Positions 5,539 to 5,736 of a stretch of DNA of 5,736 bases are shown one piece after another. How positions within the stretch are numbered: the first letter of the stretch is position 1; each line of letters starts with the position of its first letter. This DNA is from an uncultured Clostridia bacterium (GTDB lineage: Bacteria; Bacillota; Clostridia; Oscillospirales; Acutalibacteraceae). Location of the stretch: contig CALYNW010000078.1 of NCBI GenBank assembly GCA_945224895.1, positions 1 through 5,736 of the forward strand. Direction: 5' to 3'. The position numbers and the translations under genes were made by a program. The notes beneath the pieces are model-generated. The model made no database searches, was not told where the DNA came from, and worked only from the letters and a program-made list of their open reading frames with translations.

Positions 5539-5580
5539 GGTGGTTTTTACCTATTTAGAGTTAGTCCGACAAATCGGGGT

Positions 5581-5736
5581 TTACCGATACTCCTTAATCA
5601 TCATCACAATAACGAAAGCTAAGAGTATTGTGGAGACCAAAATCGTTTTTATACCCCAGATATTAGATAGGACTCCTCCGATTCCGGCTCCGATTGCAAA
5701 AATTATAATTATACCCCAAAAATGAAGTGCTTTATA
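5581..5736 (-). CDS. C-terminal end of a membrane protein, probably YoaK/DUF1275 family (partial)
   Basis: The minus-strand frame entering at the right edge is open for 51 codons to a TAA at 5581-5583; the start lies outside the window. The fragment has two hydrophobic segments. The first is at about residues 6-24 and contains FAIGAGIGGVLSN. A short WGIKT turn follows, then TILVSTILLAFVIVMMI (31-47) and a charged KEYR end. The small-residue GAGIGG motif before an LGIK-like turn and a final helix resembles the end of YoaK/DUF1275 membrane proteins, whose function is unknown. That family call is from memory and is moderate; an integral membrane protein is much surer. It is convergent with the tRNA unit, and I see no clear terminator of its own. 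Confidence 0.7.
   Translation of the reverse strand, partial: YKALHFWGIIIIFAIGAGIGGVLSNIWGIKTILVSTILLAFVIVMMIKEYR

Noticed and set aside
5465..5553. Direct repeat TTTTTACCTA at 5465-5474 and 5544-5553
   Set aside because: Two copies of a 10-base A/T-rich word, with no element boundaries or further copies to suggest an attachment site or array.
5531..5725. Plus-strand 64-codon frame
   Set aside because: It lies antisense to the membrane protein fragment. The ATG at 5531 has no good ribosome site and the product resembles no family.

Overview
The window looks like ordinary chromosomal DNA from a low-to-moderate GC Firmicute, most likely a gut-type Clostridia (Oscillospiraceae/Ruminococcaceae would fit). 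This rests on the DegV-family protein, a Firmicute-style LexA, an Mrp ATPase with a cysteine-rich N-terminus, AGAGGA-type ribosome binding sites, A/T-rich intergenic DNA, consensus sigma-A promoters and tRNA genes with encoded CCA. The genus is an inference and cannot be read from the sequence alone.

Layout. From about 4926 down to 14, six genes run on the minus strand in this order of transcription: lexA, mrp, a dCMP deaminase gene, a HAD-IB phosphatase-like gene, an unrecognised membrane-anchored or secreted protein, and a DegV-family lipid-binding protein. The first five are tightly spaced (gaps of 59, 21, 3 and 26 bases) with no convincing terminator between them, so they may be partly cotranscribed. 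The 136-base gap before degV holds a possible promoter and a Rex-like palindrome. From 5072 to 5462 a plus-strand tRNA unit diverges from lexA: a perfect-consensus promoter, then tRNA-Met(CAT), tRNA-Glu(TTC), a hairpin terminator, tRNA-Arg(CCT) and a second strong terminator. At the right edge, on the minus strand, is the C-terminal end of a membrane protein, probably of the YoaK/DUF1275 family, whose start lies outside the window.

How it fits together. LexA is the SOS repressor, and its own promoter carries a LexA-box-like palindrome overlapping the -35, as expected for autoregulation. Downstream sit an Fe-S cluster carrier ATPase (Mrp) and dCMP deaminase, which makes dUMP for thymidylate synthesis. 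If lexA transcripts read through, these could be mildly damage-inducible; that is inference. The tRNA unit is housekeeping.

I found no mobile element, CRISPR array, toxin-antitoxin pair or defence system, and nothing that convincingly looks like a new system. The most useful points are the LexA operator, the corrected TTG start of degV, the terminator inside the tRNA cluster, the Rex-like site and the unidentified exported protein.
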